IMG/VR virus record: IMGVR_UViG_3300025154_000241
Span: 1-38,123 of that record
DNA: 38,123 bases
Reading direction: 5' to 3' (one strand)
DNA from: a virus
The position numbers were made by a program, and so were the translations under genes. Below, in pieces: positions 1-6,408 of this stretch. The notes beneath the pieces were generated by a model. That model searched no databases, was not told the DNA's origin, and worked only from the letters and a program-made list of their open reading frames with translations. How positions within the stretch are numbered: position 1 is the stretch's first letter; every line of letters begins with the position of its first letter.

Positions 1-337
1 TGTACTTCACGCCGCACAGCTCCAGCTTGTCAGGTATCGGCGGGGCGGGGGTGAGTACAGGGGAGTCAAGCATATATCCATCTATTCTGCCATCTGCAGA
101 AACAACCCGGATAGGAAACCGCTTATTATTGTCTATTTCTGTTATCCGGCATGCCCCTTGAGGACTTAACATGATATCCCCGACCTTAAGCCCTGACACC
201 TCGCGGAACCAGGCGGGATTTGATAAATCCGCCCTGGTGATAAAAAAATAAACCAACCAATCAATTTCTTCTTTCACCGTTCCTTTTTCGATAACAACCC
301 GTGGCCCGTTTACTTTCTGTAAAATTTCGTACTTCAT
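1..337 (-). CDS. Hypothetical phage protein, cut by the left window edge
   Basis: At least 112 codons are open, starting at ATG 337-335, with GGAGGG five bases upstream (in TAGGAGGGATAGAATG). The middle (WFREVSGLKVGDIMLSP) reads like a small beta-barrel or SH3-type fold. I do not recognise the family. It is the last gene of the DnaB operon in this window and follows the 37-residue gene, whose stop lies in its ribosome-binding region. If the window is circular, joining the ends adds one isoleucine codon and then TAA, so the protein would be about 113 residues. Function unknown. Confidence 0.75.
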   Translation of the reverse strand, partial: MKYEILQKVNGPRVVIEKGTVKEEIDWLVYFFITRADLSNPAWFREVSGLKVGDIMLSPQGACRITEIDNNKRFPIRVVSADGRIDGYMLDSPVLTPAPPIPDKLELCGVKY

Positions 338-347
338 TCTATCCCTC

Positions 348-461
348 CTATATTTTCGCAAGGTCGCAGAATGTCCGACAAGCCTCGGCGTACTGCTCCG
401 GCGTAAGGTTCAGTCCTGCAATCTGCTTTTTAAACTCTTCGTATGCGGCGTAAGGATTCAT
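348..461 (-). CDS. 37-residue hypothetical protein coupled to the helicase gene
   Basis: This small ORF starts at ATG 461-459, which overlaps the TGA of the helicase gene as ATGA. It ends in TAG inside the ribosome-binding region of the next gene. The product begins MNPYAAYEEFKKQIAGL and contains LTPEQYAEACRTFCDL, so it should form two short amphipathic helices. The family is not recognised. The overlaps on both sides argue that it is translated by coupling. Confidence 0.6.
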   Translation of the reverse strand: MNPYAAYEEFKKQIAGLNLTPEQYAEACRTFCDLAKI

Positions 462-1723
462 ATTTCGTATATCCCTGAATAGGTATCAGTAAATTTATAA
501 TTCATTTGATATTTGCCTCCAAACCTGTTTTTCATAATTGCAAGGTTAAGATAATGTTTTTCGTTGTCAATGTTCCTTTTGCTGTCCGGGGTTAGCATAA
601 GGGCCACATCGCAGGCCGCCGCCAATTCGCCGCCCCCCTTAAAGGCAATAAGTTTGCCGTGCTGATCTTCCCTCTGTGTCTGGTTATCAATCTGGCTGGC
701 CGAGATAATGCTTAAATTATAATCCTTGCACATCTCCCGCAGGTTATCGGCTATATCCACCATTTTCTCAAATAGTTTATTGCCGCCCTGAAGCCCTTGT
801 AAATAATCCACAAATACTATGTCAAGTCTTTGAGATTTTTTAATCTGTTCAATTTTAATCCTGATTTTATCCAGCTTCTTGTAATTATCATAAACAATAA
901 ACCCGGCCTTTTTTATTTCGGCATTGACCGCCGCCGTTTCGCTTGCCGTGGCCCGGCCCATATAAATATCCTTAACGCTGTGATGTAATATATTTGCCGT
1001 CAGTTTAATATATAAATCCTCGGCGGCCTCGTCCGTTGAAAAATAAGCGCACCTGACCCCGGATGTCATAAGAGAATTTAGCATCGTCATAAACATCGTG
1101 GTTTTGCCCGTGTTCGTGTACGCCCCCAGGATAATATTAGTCTTGGGTATTATCCCTCCGATATGACCGTCAAGTTTCGTATAACCCGTTGAATAGCCGA
1201 TATAGTCTTTACCGTCAGCCCCTCGTATGTTTTTAAGCTCCTCTATTTTTCCCTCTGCCCGGTCGGATACAATCTCGATACTGTCCTCGTTCTCTTTGTC
1301 GTTTATTTTAAGTACTCCATCAACGGCGGTAATAAAATTATCGGTCGTTTCGATCAGCTCCCCCTTGATCTCCATATCCTCCCGGTATTTAAAGGCAAGC
1401 CGGATCATCTCCCGCCGCTTAAAATCATAAACAAGCTCTTTAATATAATTCTGCCCGATAAAAAGAGAACTGCCGTCCGTGGCGATGTCCGTGGCTATCG
1501 TATATTTCCCGGCAAGCGAGGTATAAAAGGGGCCATCAAGATTAATCCCCTTATCCATCCGTTCCATAATCTCAATATATATCGCCTTTATCTCCGAATC
1601 AAATAAATACTCCGGCTTGAATATATGTTTGGCATATAACGGCAGGTCTTTATCAAATATCAAGGCATTTATAAAGGCAATTTCAAGCTGCTTGTTATAG
1701 GGCAAATATTTATTGTCAATCAT
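458..1723 (-). CDS. dnaB: DnaB-like replicative helicase
   Basis: This 421-residue protein is a RecA-fold helicase of the DnaB family, which unwinds the fork 5' to 3' as a hexamer. The N-terminal part (about 1-140) is helical, as in DnaB N domains. The motor domain has Walker A GAYTNTGKTT (200-209), Walker B DIVFVDYLQ (301-309), the sensor-like SASQ (341-344), the segment FKGGGELAAACDVALML that matches the DnaB adenine/DNA-contact region, and KNRFGG (398-403), which corresponds to the arginine-finger KNR motif. Its ATG overlaps the stop of the DUF1376 gene (ATGA), so organiser and helicase are probably co-translated. The length is close to the usual 430-460 residues. Identification of the family is firm; the symbol follows the family and not a demonstrated ortholog. 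Confidence 0.93.
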   Translation of the reverse strand: MIDNKYLPYNKQLEIAFINALIFDKDLPLYAKHIFKPEYLFDSEIKAIYIEIMERMDKGINLDGPFYTSLAGKYTIATDIATDGSSLFIGQNYIKELVYDFKRREMIRLAFKYREDMEIKGELIETTDNFITAVDGVLKINDKENEDSIEIVSDRAEGKIEELKNIRGADGKDYIGYSTGYTKLDGHIGGIIPKTNIILGAYTNTGKTTMFMTMLNSLMTSGVRCAYFSTDEAAEDLYIKLTANILHHSVKDIYMGRATASETAAVNAEIKKAGFIVYDNYKKLDKIRIKIEQIKKSQRLDIVFVDYLQGLQGGNKLFEKMVDIADNLREMCKDYNLSIISASQIDNQTQREDQHGKLIAFKGGGELAAACDVALMLTPDSKRNIDNEKHYLNLAIMKNRFGGKYQMNYKFTDTYSGIYEI

Positions 1724-2421
1724 TTATTCGCCGCCTCTTTAGCATAGGATGGATCAAGAGGAATGTCCGGGAAAGGGTTCCATTCCTTCTTGCCACCCCC
1801 CTGCCCCGGCTTCGGGTCGGGTGCGGTGTAATTTATGTAATCCTTCCAGTCCTCATTACAAAATGTCGAAAAATGCTTCATATACCTTGCCTCGGTTCCT
1901 AACTTATTACATTCATCGGCATAGTTTTTAACCGCCTTTTCAAAATTGCCCATATCTTCAGGGGTCTTTATTTCCTTAGTTATCTTTTCAATTCCCTTAA
2001 CTTTCCCCTTTTTAAGCGGATATAATAAATAAATTTCTTCAATCTTAATTCTATAATCAATTACATCTTCTCTTTCACTTACACTTTGCAATGCTTTTGC
2101 AATGCTTTTGCATTTCTTCTGCTTCTTCTTGTCCCACCTTACATTTGCATTGGCAGACAATATAAGGGATTTTTGTTTTCTTTTTTCCATTTCATCATTA
2201 AGTCGGGGATTGTAAAAACCCCTATCAGTTTCAATAAACTTGCTTCTTAAAAGCGCATTTTCTCCTACAAGAGAATTAAATGCCGTTTTATCAATTATAC
2301 CTCCGTGCTGATGTTGAGCACATAATAATTTAATATATATTCCCACTTGCTCATTTGTCATAAATATAGTTCCTGTTAAAAAATCGGAAGTGTAAAAAAG
2401 GAAGGCCGGGTCTTTGCTCAT
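1720..2421 (-). CDS. DUF1376-family replisome organiser / helicase loader
   Basis: The 233-residue product opens with MSKDPAFLFYTSDFLTGT and MTNEQVGIYIKLLCAQH, the hallmark of the DUF1376 domain found in phage replication-initiation proteins (about residues 3-85). The C-terminal part (about 130-195) has a YPLKKGKVKGIEK segment and a YMKHFSTFCNEDWKDY segment. These match the C-terminal helicase-loader-like module seen in phage replisome organisers. By family and position it should bind the origin and deliver the DnaB-like helicase encoded directly downstream. A basic Lys-rich stretch near 94-106 follows the first domain and could contact DNA. The DNA of the linker carries a short tandem duplication (two copies of an 11-mer around 2095-2115). 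Confidence 0.88.
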   Translation of the reverse strand: MSKDPAFLFYTSDFLTGTIFMTNEQVGIYIKLLCAQHQHGGIIDKTAFNSLVGENALLRSKFIETDRGFYNPRLNDEMEKRKQKSLILSANANVRWDKKKQKKCKSIAKALQSVSEREDVIDYRIKIEEIYLLYPLKKGKVKGIEKITKEIKTPEDMGNFEKAVKNYADECNKLGTEARYMKHFSTFCNEDWKDYINYTAPDPKPGQGGGKKEWNPFPDIPLDPSYAKEAANK

Positions 2422-2422
2422 A

Positions 2423-2551
2423 TCACTTAACCCCTTTTAAAAACAATAAGGGGGATAACAAGCAGACTTTATGCGTGGTGGGTAGTTTTGCGAGGACTTC
2501 CCGCCTGCCTTGGTTATCGCCCCTTATTCTTTTCAAAATTGATTCACGCAT
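2423..2551 (-). CDS. Small basic protein at the head of the DnaB operon
   Basis: I place the start at ATG 2551-2549, giving 42 residues (MRESILKRIRGDNQGRREVL at the N-terminus), with GAGG about 10 bases upstream. A longer reading of 62 residues would run back into the promoter at 2583-2611, so it is unlikely. The protein is Arg/Lys-rich in its first half and hydrophobic near the end (VCLLSPLLFLKG). It ends two bases before the start of the DUF1376 gene and its TGA is in that gene's leader. It may be a leader peptide or a small regulator; the function is unknown. Confidence 0.5.
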   Translation of the reverse strand: MRESILKRIRGDNQGRREVLAKLPTTHKVCLLSPLLFLKGVK

Positions 2552-2582
2552 AAAATACCGTCCTCGCTTAATCCTGATATAA

Positions 2583-2611
2583 ATTCTACCACCGCACGGA
2601 AAAAAAGTCAA
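2583..2611 (-). promoter_or_regulatory. Sigma-70-like promoter for the DnaB/DUF1376 operon
   Basis: On the minus strand TTGACT (2611-2606) is followed after 17 bases by TAGAAT (2588-2583). The predicted transcript start is near 2576, about 25 bases before the 42-residue ORF. The site lies in the short gap after the methyltransferase gene and would transcribe the small ORF, the replisome organiser, the helicase and the genes beyond. Confidence 0.75.
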
Positions 2612-2620
2612 GCCCTTTCG

Positions 2621-3412
2621 CTAAAATAATTTCTGCAGCTCATGCGCCTTTTTTCTCGGCTCGCAAAACAATTTCTGTTGAACCCTGCATAATATCTGCT
2701 CTTTTGCCAGCTTGACAAATTCCTTTTTAATTTCAAAGCCGTATGCTACCCGCCCACAATTCGCCGCCGCTAAAAGCGTGGTGCCGCTTCCGGCTACCGG
2801 GTCGATTACAACCTCTCCGGGATCGGTGAATAGCTCAATCAAATGTTCAAGCAGCGGAACCGATTTTTGCGTAGGGTGAATTTTCGGGGTCTTGGTATCT
2901 CTGGGAACCTCAAAACAGTTGAATACCATATTGCCGCCATTATTAAATTTAGGCAGCTTGTCACGGTAAAACAATAATCCATATTCGCAGTTTCCTACAA
3001 TGCGCATATTCGCCTTTAAAACCTGCGCCGAAAAGTTTTTCCTGAATACCAAATTAATATATTTTTTTAGGCCGTGTTCTTTGGCAAGTTGTATCAAGGC
3101 GAATTGCTGTTCAAAACTGCAAAACATTAACATCGCCGGAGCCTTGCCTTTCTCTTTCGGCTCTTTCCTTAATAAACGATTGCAGAACCACATATAATCT
3201 ATAACGCTAAAACTATTGTCGGTATCGAAAAACTCCTTCTTCGCAAATTCGCTTTCTCCGTTTTCATTGTCACCGTCAATGTACCATTTCGGATTAGAGC
3301 CATAAGCATTTTTGCCTATATTATAGGGGATGTCCGCTATAATTAATTGTGCTCTCGGTATATTGTAGCTTTTGAAATTCTGGAAATGGTCGTTAAACAA
3401 TTCTATCTTCAC
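2621..3412 (-). CDS. DNA methyltransferase (N6-adenine/N4-cytosine, beta-class order)
   Basis: I choose GTG 3412-3410 as the start (263 residues) because AAGGGGGG lies just upstream and because GTGA overlaps the stop of the 51-residue gene before it. The catalytic motif IV appears first as ADIPYNIG (D27-Y30, with Ile in place of the usual first Pro or Ser of DPPY/SPPY). The HPTQKS motif (179-184) and the AdoMet-binding motif DPVAGSGTT (204-212) follow. This order is that of beta-class amino-methyltransferases. It probably modifies phage DNA to evade host restriction. No restriction enzyme is next to it, so it looks like an orphan enzyme. Target sequence unknown. Confidence 0.9.
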   Translation of the reverse strand: MKIELFNDHFQNFKSYNIPRAQLIIADIPYNIGKNAYGSNPKWYIDGDNENGESEFAKKEFFDTDNSFSVIDYMWFCNRLLRKEPKEKGKAPAMLMFCSFEQQFALIQLAKEHGLKKYINLVFRKNFSAQVLKANMRIVGNCEYGLLFYRDKLPKFNNGGNMVFNCFEVPRDTKTPKIHPTQKSVPLLEHLIELFTDPGEVVIDPVAGSGTTLLAAANCGRVAYGFEIKKEFVKLAKEQILCRVQQKLFCEPRKKAHELQKLF

Positions 3413-3564
3413 CTTTCCCCCCTTAATTTGATCGCGGCGATAAACAGCCAGAGCACGCCCCAGGATGATAACGCAACGGCGATAATGCACGCCGCCTCTT
3501 TCGCCGCCGCAAGGATGTCCGATACCTTGAAACTCTGCTTGTAGTAACGCTCGTAGCCTCTCAT
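3409..3564 (-). CDS. 51-residue single-span membrane protein
   Basis: Starts at ATG 3564-3562 with AAAGGAG eight bases upstream and ends with a TGA that overlaps the methyltransferase GTG. The N-terminus is basic and aromatic (MRGYERYYKQSFKVSDILAA). It is followed by a hydrophobic span of about 20 residues (IIAVALSSWGVLWLFIAAI) and a short positive tail (KLRGER). One transmembrane helix is therefore likely. Family and role unknown. It is too short for most ORF callers, but its ribosome site and overlap support it. Confidence 0.65.
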   Translation of the reverse strand: MRGYERYYKQSFKVSDILAAAKEAACIIAVALSSWGVLWLFIAAIKLRGER

Positions 3565-3589
3565 ATTAACGCTCCTTTAATGCTTTATA

Positions 3590-4042
3590 TTACAAATTCA
3601 CCATGATAATTTCAATGCTTTTCAACGCTTCATTCATCGCATCTCTAACCCGCTCGACCTCCGCTACATTGTGAAATTTGCCTATAAAATATAGCATTTC
3701 ATCCCTTACCTGTTCAAGCCATATTTTTTTCAACATTTTATCCGGCAGGGCGTCGCTTGACAAAGTAAACCCGCCGCCTCGTTTATGGTTAGTTAAATTG
3801 ACATAAAGGCGTACATCCCGGCCTTTTACTTTTTCAACCTGAACCAGTATGAGAATTGTAGCCTCGTGCTCTCTCCATTTATCGGAAGCTATTTTATTAT
3901 CCCAAGTGAAACATGAATGGAGTTTGGTTATCGGATTTTTGGCATATCTGACAACATCTCTCGGCTGTAATACGCCTCCATTAATATTTCTAACCACTTC
4001 TAATTCTTTCCTAATCTCTGTTTTTTTGGTAATCTTTTTCAT
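3590..4042 (-). CDS. Hypothetical phage protein, 150 residues
   Basis: I prefer ATG 4042-4040 over a GTG two codons upstream, because AAGGAG sits at a good distance from it. The product starts with a basic helix (KKITKKTEIRKELEVVRNIN), then GGVLQPRDVVRYAKNP and LHSCFTWDNKIASDKWREHEA. I recall this pattern from small phage proteins next to recombination genes, without a known function. The C-terminal third is helical. It follows the pentamer array region and precedes the membrane protein and methyltransferase. Confidence 0.75.
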   Translation of the reverse strand: MKKITKKTEIRKELEVVRNINGGVLQPRDVVRYAKNPITKLHSCFTWDNKIASDKWREHEATILILVQVEKVKGRDVRLYVNLTNHKRGGGFTLSSDALPDKMLKKIWLEQVRDEMLYFIGKFHNVAEVERVRDAMNEALKSIEIIMVNL

Positions 4043-4075
4043 AAACACTCCTTATTTTAAATTGAGGGTAGTTTA

Positions 4076-4249
4076 ACGCCTTGCCCCCAGAGGGCCCCAG
4101 CAACGCCATGCTTCGCTCCGCTCCGCCACGCATTGCCCTGAATAGCATAGCCAGAAATTAAATATTTAAAGTGCGTTATATTTAATTCCTTGCCTCGAAT
4201 AGCCACGCAAAGCCGTGCTCCGCCGTGTATAGCCACGCTTCGCCTTGCC
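4076..4249 (-). repeat. Degenerate pentanucleotide-phased array (NGCNN)
   Basis: On the minus strand the sequence parses into consecutive 5-base units of the form NGCNN. Block A (4249-4190) holds 12 units, for example GGCAA GGCGA AGCGT. Block B (4152-4098) holds 11, for example GGCAA TGCGT GGCGG. Only three units lack the central G (one TACAC and two of the TTC type). Two further units (GGCAA GGCGT) lie at 4085-4076. Exact units are rarely identical, so the period is conserved and the sequence is not. A 37-bp AT-rich spacer (4189-4153) separates A and B. The array starts 10 bases after the stop of the 217-residue gene. I see no credible coding frame with a start in it. Function unknown. Confidence 0.85.
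4154..4189 (-). repeat. AT-rich inverted repeat between the two pentamer blocks
   Basis: The spacer between the pentamer blocks is a near-perfect palindrome on the minus strand: GGAATTAAATAT (4189-4178), a 12-base loop (4177-4166), and ATATTTAATTTC (4165-4154). Ten base pairs are perfect, one is a G-U type and the last is G-C. It could be an RNA hairpin or a protein-binding site. There is no U-tract, so I do not call it a terminator. Confidence 0.8.
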
Positions 4250-4259
4250 AGAAAATTTA

Positions 4260-4913
4260 TTATTGATTAACAATTTTAAACCTGCCCCATCCGCAACCAC
4301 GGCTTTTTTGTGAAAAAGGCCGCCCGGCACCAAAACCAATCCGCATACAGCAGTTAGCCATAAGATTTACTGCTGTCTGTACATCATCTACCATGTCGGC
4401 ATCATAACAAAGTCTAACCAAGGCCTGTGCTCCGGGCATAAAGCGACCTCGCGCTCTTATGTCCGTGCTTCCATTTGCGTTAGCCGCCGGGCATGTGAAC
4501 ATTTCCGGCTCTCCTTTGATTATTTTTACAAGGGGCTGTCCGGTATTCATATCAAAGCCATCTGCCTCCACAAAAAAAGCCAACTGCATAAATCTCATTT
4601 TTAAATTTAATACTCGGCAAGCGTCAATTAACCCGGTTCTTATTCCAGCGGCGGGGATTCCATACCATCCCTGCTTTGTGATATGAAGTGATTGCCGATA
4701 ATATAGATTGAAATCTTTAGGCGCTCTTTTCTTTCTACCCTCACCATCAACATCCCCCTTTTTCATTTTGTCCATCATCTCATTAATGGATATTTCTGGA
4801 AATCTATTCTGGACATAAGGCTCAATGTTTTCAATGAGTATCGGAATCCGCTTAAAATTAGGAGCATTTATCTTAACTATTAATTTCTCTGATAATTCCT
4901 TTGTCTTTTTCAT
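4260..4913 (-). CDS. Phage protein with glycine-rich C-terminal loop, next to the pentamer array
   Basis: I set the start at ATG 4913-4911 (217 residues), because AAAAGGTGG lies eight bases upstream and overlaps an alternative GTG four codons earlier. The N-terminal strand RIPILIENIEPYVQNRF is followed by a charged linker (MMDKMKKGD...GRKKRAPKD). The core has GWYGIPAAGIRTGLIDACR and GSTDIRARGRFMPGAQALVR. The end carries IGFGAGRPFSQKSRGCGWGRF, a glycine-rich loop with conserved-looking Arg and Phe. I recall related proteins of unknown function in many tailed phages near Erf/RecT genes. The G-rich end is reminiscent of RAMP/RRM-type RNA-binding proteins, but that is only inference. The pentamer array begins 10 bases after its stop. 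Confidence 0.8.
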   Translation of the reverse strand: MKKTKELSEKLIVKINAPNFKRIPILIENIEPYVQNRFPEISINEMMDKMKKGDVDGEGRKKRAPKDFNLYYRQSLHITKQGWYGIPAAGIRTGLIDACRVLNLKMRFMQLAFFVEADGFDMNTGQPLVKIIKGEPEMFTCPAANANGSTDIRARGRFMPGAQALVRLCYDADMVDDVQTAVNLMANCCMRIGFGAGRPFSQKSRGCGWGRFKIVNQ

Positions 4914-4941
4914 CTTGTATACCACCTTTTAAATATTTTGT

Positions 4942-5181
4942 TCATATTGCTTTCCAGGTACACTGTTTGTCTTTCTGCGGCGTTCCCTCGATGTAGCCCT
5001 TCTCCTGCAAAAAACGGAGGTATCTGTCGCCGTTGCATATTTTCCCAAACGCAAGCAGGTTGAAATATGCCTGTATCTCCCATGTCAGCTTGCCGGGGTT
5101 CTGCCGGACATACGCATACACCCACTTCTCCCGGTCGGTCAGTTTCTGCCGTGTGTCGGTCGGTAGCTTAAGCTGGGTCAT
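4942..5181 (-). CDS. Small winged-helix-like protein, 79 residues
   Basis: The ATG overlaps the stop of the next gene upstream as ATGA, which fixes the start. The sequence LTDREKWVYAYVRQNPGKLTWEIQAYF, then ICNGDRYLRFLQEKGYIEG, has the pattern of a winged helix: helix, turn, recognition helix, then a wing starting at GYIEG. It may bind DNA as a small regulator, but the family is not recognised. A competing frame in the same place (4910-5125) lacks these supports and is left out. Confidence 0.75.
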   Translation of the reverse strand: MTQLKLPTDTRQKLTDREKWVYAYVRQNPGKLTWEIQAYFNLLAFGKICNGDRYLRFLQEKGYIEGTPQKDKQCTWKAI

Positions 5182-5462
5182 GGCTTGGCCTCCAGTTTGG
5201 CGAGGAGTGTTCTAATATGGCTCACGGTAGGATATACAACGGGAACGCCGCTTTCATCATATTCAAGTGATTTCAACGCCTCTTTCATCTCCTCGAAGTT
5301 GTTCACGGCGGCAATCATATATTTGGTGTCAGCCTCTAATATTTGAGTCTCGCCGTTATATCCCCCACTTATTATTATTGTGTCGTCTGCCCCTCTTATT
5401 AATGGTGCATCCGGGCCATAATAATCTTCATATTCTGCCGTCCACGGTGTTTTAGTGTGCAT
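5178..5462 (-). CDS. Small phage protein of the AAAPELLEAL-like type
   Basis: The 94-residue product begins MHTKTPWTAEYEDYYGPDAP, continues with a short beta region (IISGGYNGETQI), and then has ADTKYMIAAVNNFEEMKEAL. This layout matches a very common small phage protein whose typical C-terminal motif is a run like LIAAAPELLEALK; its function is unknown. GGAGGG lies five bases before the ATG. The gene at 8445-8711 is of the same general type. It overlaps the end of the 36-residue gene upstream. Confidence 0.75.
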   Translation of the reverse strand: MHTKTPWTAEYEDYYGPDAPLIRGADDTIIISGGYNGETQILEADTKYMIAAVNNFEEMKEALKSLEYDESGVPVVYPTVSHIRTLLAKLEAKP

Positions 5463-5562
5463 AGATTCCCTCCATTTCTTTCAGTACTGATTTAAGGCTG
5501 CGGAATTTCAGCGTCCAGTAATAACGGGCGCGGACTATGTAGATTCTGCCAGATACTAACAT
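5452..5562 (-). CDS. 36-residue basic protein
   Basis: ATG 5562-5560 overlaps the TAA of the upstream ORF (TAATG), with GAAGGAGG upstream. Its own stop lies inside the following gene, an 11-base overlap. The product is basic and aromatic (IYIVRARYYWTLKFRSLK). The family is not recognised. The ribosome site and the overlaps at both ends are the evidence. Confidence 0.5.
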   Translation of the reverse strand: MLVSGRIYIVRARYYWTLKFRSLKSVLKEMEGIYAH

Positions 5563-5690
5563 TATTCATCCTCCTTCATTTGTTCAATCGGTATCGGTTT
5601 CGGGAAATATTCGTTGCCCTTCCATCCCTGTTTCACGGCGTTGCTGTCGTTCGCGGGACATAAATTAATGTACCATGCGGGGAGCGTCAT
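5562..5690 (-). CDS. 42-residue hypothetical protein
   Basis: ATG 5690-5688 has AAAGGAG seven bases upstream, and it overlaps the stop of the 32-residue frame before it as ATGA. The product runs from MTLPAWYINLCPANDSN to an acidic end (IEQMKEDE). The last codons form the GGAGG used by the next gene. Family unknown. Confidence 0.5.
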   Translation of the reverse strand: MTLPAWYINLCPANDSNAVKQGWKGNEYFPKPIPIEQMKEDE

Positions 5691-5785
5691 TTCACATTCT
5701 CCTTTGTATCAAATTTTATGGGGCAATCGTCGTGAATGCCGTCAACTATCGCTTTTACAAAACATACAGTAGCGGCATGTTTCAT
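5687..5785 (-). CDS. 32-residue ORF overlapping the Cys-rich miniprotein in another frame
   Basis: The ORF starts at ATG 5785-5783, with GGAGGG very close upstream (about 2-3 bases, shorter than ideal), and ends in an ATGA overlap with the next gene. It contains HAATVCFVKAIVDGIHDDCP. The GIHDDCP segment looks like the end of a longer zinc-binding phage protein. It may be a gene of its own, or the second half of the 5742-5861 gene after a frameshift. Confidence 0.4.
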   Translation of the reverse strand: MKHAATVCFVKAIVDGIHDDCPIKFDTKENVK

Positions 5786-5861
5786 TACCCTCCGGGAAAT
5801 ATACGGGGACGGTTAAAATCCCGGTGGTGTAGCGGGTTATTCCGCGCTCAACGGCAGTCAT
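5742..5861 (-). CDS. Cys-rich miniprotein, possibly the front half of a frameshifted gene
   Basis: The 39-residue product has RYTTGILTVPVYFPEGNETC followed by CRYCMFC, a zinc-knuckle pattern. The start overlaps the preceding stop (TAATG) and AAAGGAG is upstream. I recall longer phage relatives in which this N-terminus continues through more Cys residues to a final CPL-type motif. Here the frame stops after CKSDS, and a suitable continuation ending in GIHDDCP lies in the +1 frame. Confidence 0.55.
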   Translation of the reverse strand: MTAVERGITRYTTGILTVPVYFPEGNETCRYCMFCKSDS

Positions 5862-6166
5862 TAGAACATCTCCTTTATCCCCATGCTTTTGCCTATTAAT
5901 TTTTCATACAAACCCTCAACGCCATACAGCGCGGCCTTTTCATCAATAAAATTTTCCGCGTTGTTGACTATCAACTCGATCGTCGCGGCGTTTAAACTCA
6001 GCAGATTTAACGCCTCAAGCATTCTGTCCCCGTCCCCGTCCAACGCGCTTCCCAATTTCTCTTTCGCCGCCGCGTATGTATCAACGATCACATCAAAACA
6101 GGGGCCCTCGTCCCGTGGCGTGGGCGGCCATTCTCGCGGTTCGCAGTTATGATTCGTTATTCTCAT
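5861..6166 (-). CDS. Hypothetical helical protein, 101 residues
   Basis: The ATG overlaps the stop of the 81-residue gene (ATGA), and GAGG lies eight bases upstream. The N-terminus MRITNHNCEPREWPPTPRDE is Pro-rich. From about residue 25 the protein is an acidic helical bundle (YAAAKEKLGSALDGDGDRM, LNAATIELIVNNAENF). The family is not recognised. Confidence 0.65.
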   Translation of the reverse strand: MRITNHNCEPREWPPTPRDEGPCFDVIVDTYAAAKEKLGSALDGDGDRMLEALNLLSLNAATIELIVNNAENFIDEKAALYGVEGLYEKLIGKSMGIKEMF

Positions 6167-6408
6167 TTTATTCGCCTCATTATTACATGCTTGCTTCCGT
6201 CCGGATTAAGGTAATACCATTCATCCTTGGAGTGAATAATATTGTGCCCCGGACAATTCTGCTCCAAACAAACAGGGCAAATATACCATCCGGCAATTCC
6301 CGTGTCCCGCCCGTACCATTCCGGGTGACGGTCTGCGCTCTCAATGCAGTCATCCTCACAACCGGCGCAATCACCGCCGCCGATTGTGCAGGTTTGAGGG
6401 TTACGCAT
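6163..6408 (-). CDS. Small zinc-binding protein, 81 residues
   Basis: The product starts MRNPQTCTIGGGDCAGCEDDC and later has YICPVCLEQNCPGH, giving eight cysteines in CxxC-type groups, so it probably binds one or two zinc ions. It overlaps the exonuclease gene by 8 bases and the next gene by 4. The ribosome site is weak (GGGAAAATGT), so translation may depend on coupling. Function unknown. Confidence 0.7.
   Translation of the reverse strand: MRNPQTCTIGGGDCAGCEDDCIESADRHPEWYGRDTGIAGWYICPVCLEQNCPGHNIIHSKDEWYYLNPDGSKHVIMRRIK

Noticed and set aside
2095-2115. Tandem 11-mer in the DUF1376 gene as a regulatory iteron
   Set aside because: Only two copies are present and they are inside a coding linker, so chance duplication is the simpler view.
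2552-2611. Upstream extension of the 42-residue ORF to 62 residues
   Set aside because: The extension would include the promoter at 2583-2611, so the transcript would not contain its start.
4190-4249. Coding extension of the 217-residue protein through the pentamer block
   Set aside because: The frame has two consecutive TAA stops before block A and no start afterwards; a 5-base period is not compatible with codon selection.
4098-4249. CRISPR array
   Set aside because: Units are 5 bases, with no 25-40 base repeats or spacers of constant length, and there are no cas genes.
4910-5125. Minus-strand frame of 71 codons in the same place as the winged-helix gene
   Set aside because: The 79-residue frame has an ATGA overlap and a winged-helix pattern; this one has neither and runs into the next gene.
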